Origin: a bacterium
Lineage (GTDB): Bacteria; 4484-113; JAGGVC01
Assembly (NCBI GenBank): GCA_039961635.1
Contig: JABRWB010000052.1
Location: 1-25,092 of the forward strand
DNA length: 25,092 nt
Direction: 5' to 3'
How positions within the stretch are numbered: the first letter of the stretch is position 1; each line of letters opens with the position of its first letter. Both the position numbers and the translations under genes were made by a program. The notes below the pieces were generated by a model. It did not search any database. It saw only the letters and a list, made by a program, of their open reading frames with translations, and was not told where the DNA came from. Positions 23,517-25,092 of the stretch are shown here, one piece after another.

Positions 23517-23670
23517 CTACGGCAGCGGGAACCGGACGAGGGCCTGCTGGCTGGGCAGCGTGCAGTACACCCGGCTCATCGAGTCCACAATCTCGATGTC
23601 GCTTGAGCCCTCCAGCCCCCAGCCGGCTTTCCGGGCGGTGCGGGTTTTGCCCATGGGTTTTATCGTGCAT
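23517..23670 (-). pseudogene. Small ORF with apparent frameshift
   Basis: On the minus strand, ATG 23670 overlaps the TGA of the preceding lipoprotein gene and has AGGAG at good spacing. That frame (MHDKTHGQNP) becomes low-complexity. A +1 frame from ATG 23654 reads MGKTRTARKAGWGLEGSS, then DIEIVDSMSRVYCTLPSQQ and ALVRFPLP before TAG at 23517-23519, which looks protein-like. Removing one C from the CCC at 23655-23657 would join the two as a 50-residue protein. It may be a frameshifted small gene, a sequence error, or a 45-residue protein started at 23654. I recognise no family. Confidence 0.45.
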
Positions 23671-24263
23671 CAATAATCTCCTCTTGCAACCAACCCACCT
23701 ACTACTTCGTAAACCTCGGGGCCAATTATTTGAACTTCCGAATCCCATGTGTTCGCCGCGGTTTGCAGAGCCGCGGTTACCAATTTTCTATAGGCTTCTT
23801 GGTCACGATCAGAATATGGCAGGCTGTTCCAAATTCTGTAGAACTTCGTGTCAGCAATCCTAATCTTAAAGATAATCGTTTCCTCTGCCCAAGGGGATGA
23901 TGCCTCCGCGACTTTCTCGGCCGTAAATACCTTGCTGTCTAAAATAGCCTGAAATAATCGCTGAGCATCGGCGTTTTTAAGTTGTCGCGTCGAGCGTTTA
24001 AGCCAAGGATGACCATCGCCTGTGAATGCGTCGACTTTATCCAACAAGCCATTTTTAAGCAGCACGATAGAATACTTCCTGCCATGTTCTACATTTCGCA
24101 CGTATACAACGGTGATTTCGGCGTCCACAGAGGCAAGCTCCTCTGGAGCCAAAACCATGCTTCTTGTAATTGATGCCATTATATCAAATGCAGCCTGGTC
24201 TGGAGTAGGAGTCTCACACTGAAGAAGAATTGCAAGGGGTATAATTGCCGCTAACAAAAACAT
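23670..24263 (-). CDS. Putative lipoprotein of unknown function
   Basis: A 197-residue protein with an N-terminal hydrophobic segment ending IIPLAILLQC; Gln before Cys is unusual for a lipobox, so export is likely but lipidation less sure. The mature part has short acidic and basic stretches (ASVDAEITVVYVRN, GRKYSIVLLKNG, TIIFKIRIADTKFYRIW) suggesting a mixed alpha/beta domain. I recognise no family. AGGAGG overlaps the upstream gene's stop (TAGGAGG) and precedes ATG 24263, so it forms an operon with the HEXXH gene. The region is AT-richer than the centre of the window. Confidence 0.7.
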   Translation of the reverse strand: MFLLAAIIPLAILLQCETPTPDQAAFDIMASITRSMVLAPEELASVDAEITVVYVRNVEHGRKYSIVLLKNGLLDKVDAFTGDGHPWLKRSTRQLKNADAQRLFQAILDSKVFTAEKVAEASSPWAEETIIFKIRIADTKFYRIWNSLPYSDRDQEAYRKLVTAALQTAANTWDSEVQIIGPEVYEVVGGLVARGDY

Positions 24264-24275
24264 TGCAGTAACCTC

Positions 24276-25092
24276 CTAATGATATCTCGATGCCGTAGGC
24301 ATTCGAGAGTACTTCATGCGATCGTAAGATACCCAAAGTGGGATTTTCACTCCGCAGTCATAAATACCATCCTTCACGCCATTATCCAAATAAATGTCGT
24401 GCCAAGGAAGGCCTTGACGCATTATGTCGTTTTCTACACTGTCTTCTTCGGGACACCAGGTAGTCCGCTCAAATGGGTCGTATTGCAGTAGGTGGGTGGT
24501 TTCGTGGCAAAGCGTCTTTAAAAGCGCGTAATCATAGGTGTTAAGTCCCGGATACCATCGGTCCGAAACATCCACCCGGTATTTAATAAATGGAACTGAT
24601 AAGACGCTTATGGGGTGGCCTTGGGCAGATGTAACGCCCATATACGCGTCAAAGTCATCCTTAATAATGTCGACGCCCCAAATGTAAGCCTCTGTGGAAG
24701 AATCGGAGTCGTAATCCTGCATCAAGGGCATTGCGTATGTTAGAAATCCGAGCGGATCAGGATCACCTGTAATATGAAAGTCGTAGGTAACAAAGTGGCG
24801 AAAAGGCTTTCCTAGATTCTGCTCAATTGCTGGTGCCCAAACATAACAATCATCTAGAAATCCATTAAGGCTGAACAAATGACCCGATTCAGAAAATGAG
24901 CTTATGAGTCTACAATCCCCATATTGAGGTTTTTTGCAATTGTAGCTTAGGTCAGGAATACTGGTTGGTGGAGGCCAAAGGTGGTTTCCGGGCGGCGCTT
25001 CCATTGCGTAATGAACGATGTCCAGCTTGCGCCAGGTGGTGACAACCGAGCTTTCCGCGCCCAGGACTTCCGGAGGGCATTCGTCGCCCGAC
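24276..25092 (-). CDS. HEXXH-motif protein, possible zinc metalloprotease (5' end outside window)
   Basis: The frame is open to the end of the window: it reads SGDECPPEVLGAESSVVTTW and then RKLDIVHYAMEAPPG, so ATG 25004 is probably internal. HETTH in LLKTLCHETTHLLQYDPF matches the zincin HEXXH motif, and glutamates in CPEEDSVEND about 20 residues on could supply a third ligand. The TWRKLDIVHYAMEAP segment resembles the linkers between repeats of secreted proteins. About 270 residues are present and the ending YSRMPTASRYH is complete. A secreted metallopeptidase is plausible, but no family is assigned. It is followed directly by the lipoprotein at 24263. Confidence 0.65.
   Translation of the reverse strand, partial: SGDECPPEVLGAESSVVTTWRKLDIVHYAMEAPPGNHLWPPPTSIPDLSYNCKKPQYGDCRLISSFSESGHLFSLNGFLDDCYVWAPAIEQNLGKPFRHFVTYDFHITGDPDPLGFLTYAMPLMQDYDSDSSTEAYIWGVDIIKDDFDAYMGVTSAQGHPISVLSVPFIKYRVDVSDRWYPGLNTYDYALLKTLCHETTHLLQYDPFERTTWCPEEDSVENDIMRQGLPWHDIYLDNGVKDGIYDCGVKIPLWVSYDRMKYSRMPTASRYH

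Overview
This window is a GC-rich bacterial chromosomal segment carrying about 27 protein genes plus relics. I recognise no rRNA, tRNA, CRISPR array or intact insertion sequence. The organism looks like an uncultivated-type, probably diderm bacterium. It encodes putative lipoproteins, a lipoprotein combining a cohesin-like domain with dockerin-like repeats, cytochrome bd oxidase, ferritin and several peroxiredoxins. That combination suggests an anaerobe or microaerophile that tolerates oxygen exposure. I cannot place the phylum from the sequence alone.

Left end (1-3150): the 3' part of an aspartase/fumarase-type lyase is followed by two unrelated toxin-antitoxin-like cassettes. The first is a DUF433 antitoxin with a DUF5615 PIN-like toxin; its antitoxin reading frame carries an in-frame TGA. 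The second is an XRE/M78-peptidase regulator with a PIN toxin; the toxin has no canonical start codon and lies in the same frame as the regulator, behind a single TAG. Between the cassettes lies a frameshifted second copy of the lyase 3' end. The second cassette has a strong promoter flanked by a perfect 9-bp inverted repeat, a likely operator.

Redox and oxygen-defence block (3156-11392): a NifU/IscU-like scaffold and a CxxC DUF1858 protein run on the minus strand. A possible small structured RNA follows, then on the plus strand bcp, a PerR/Fur-type regulator, a TIGR02757 protein, a typical 2-Cys peroxiredoxin, tpx, ferritin, an AhpD-like protein, a free-methionine-sulfoxide-reductase-like GAF protein and cydAB. 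Together these could remove peroxide, store iron, repair oxidised methionine and consume oxygen. A Fur/Per-type palindrome overlaps the regulator's own promoter.

Housekeeping block (11399-17777): a class I aminotransferase and glyA on the minus strand, a small lipoprotein, a CorA-type transporter, and dnaX. dnaX appears to be transcribed almost without a leader and has an A7 run in its tau-specific part, where a -1 slip gives a stop seven codons later.

Right end (17785-25092): a thousand-residue modular lipoprotein, a NUDIX hydrolase translationally overlapped with a zinc-ribbon/RDD membrane protein, a stretch without a convincing gene, a frameshifted small ORF, a putative lipoprotein, and a HEXXH-motif protein truncated by the window end. 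The two cassettes and parts of this end are visibly AT-richer than the rest. Recurrent -10 elements of the form GGTATAAT mark many of the transcription units.
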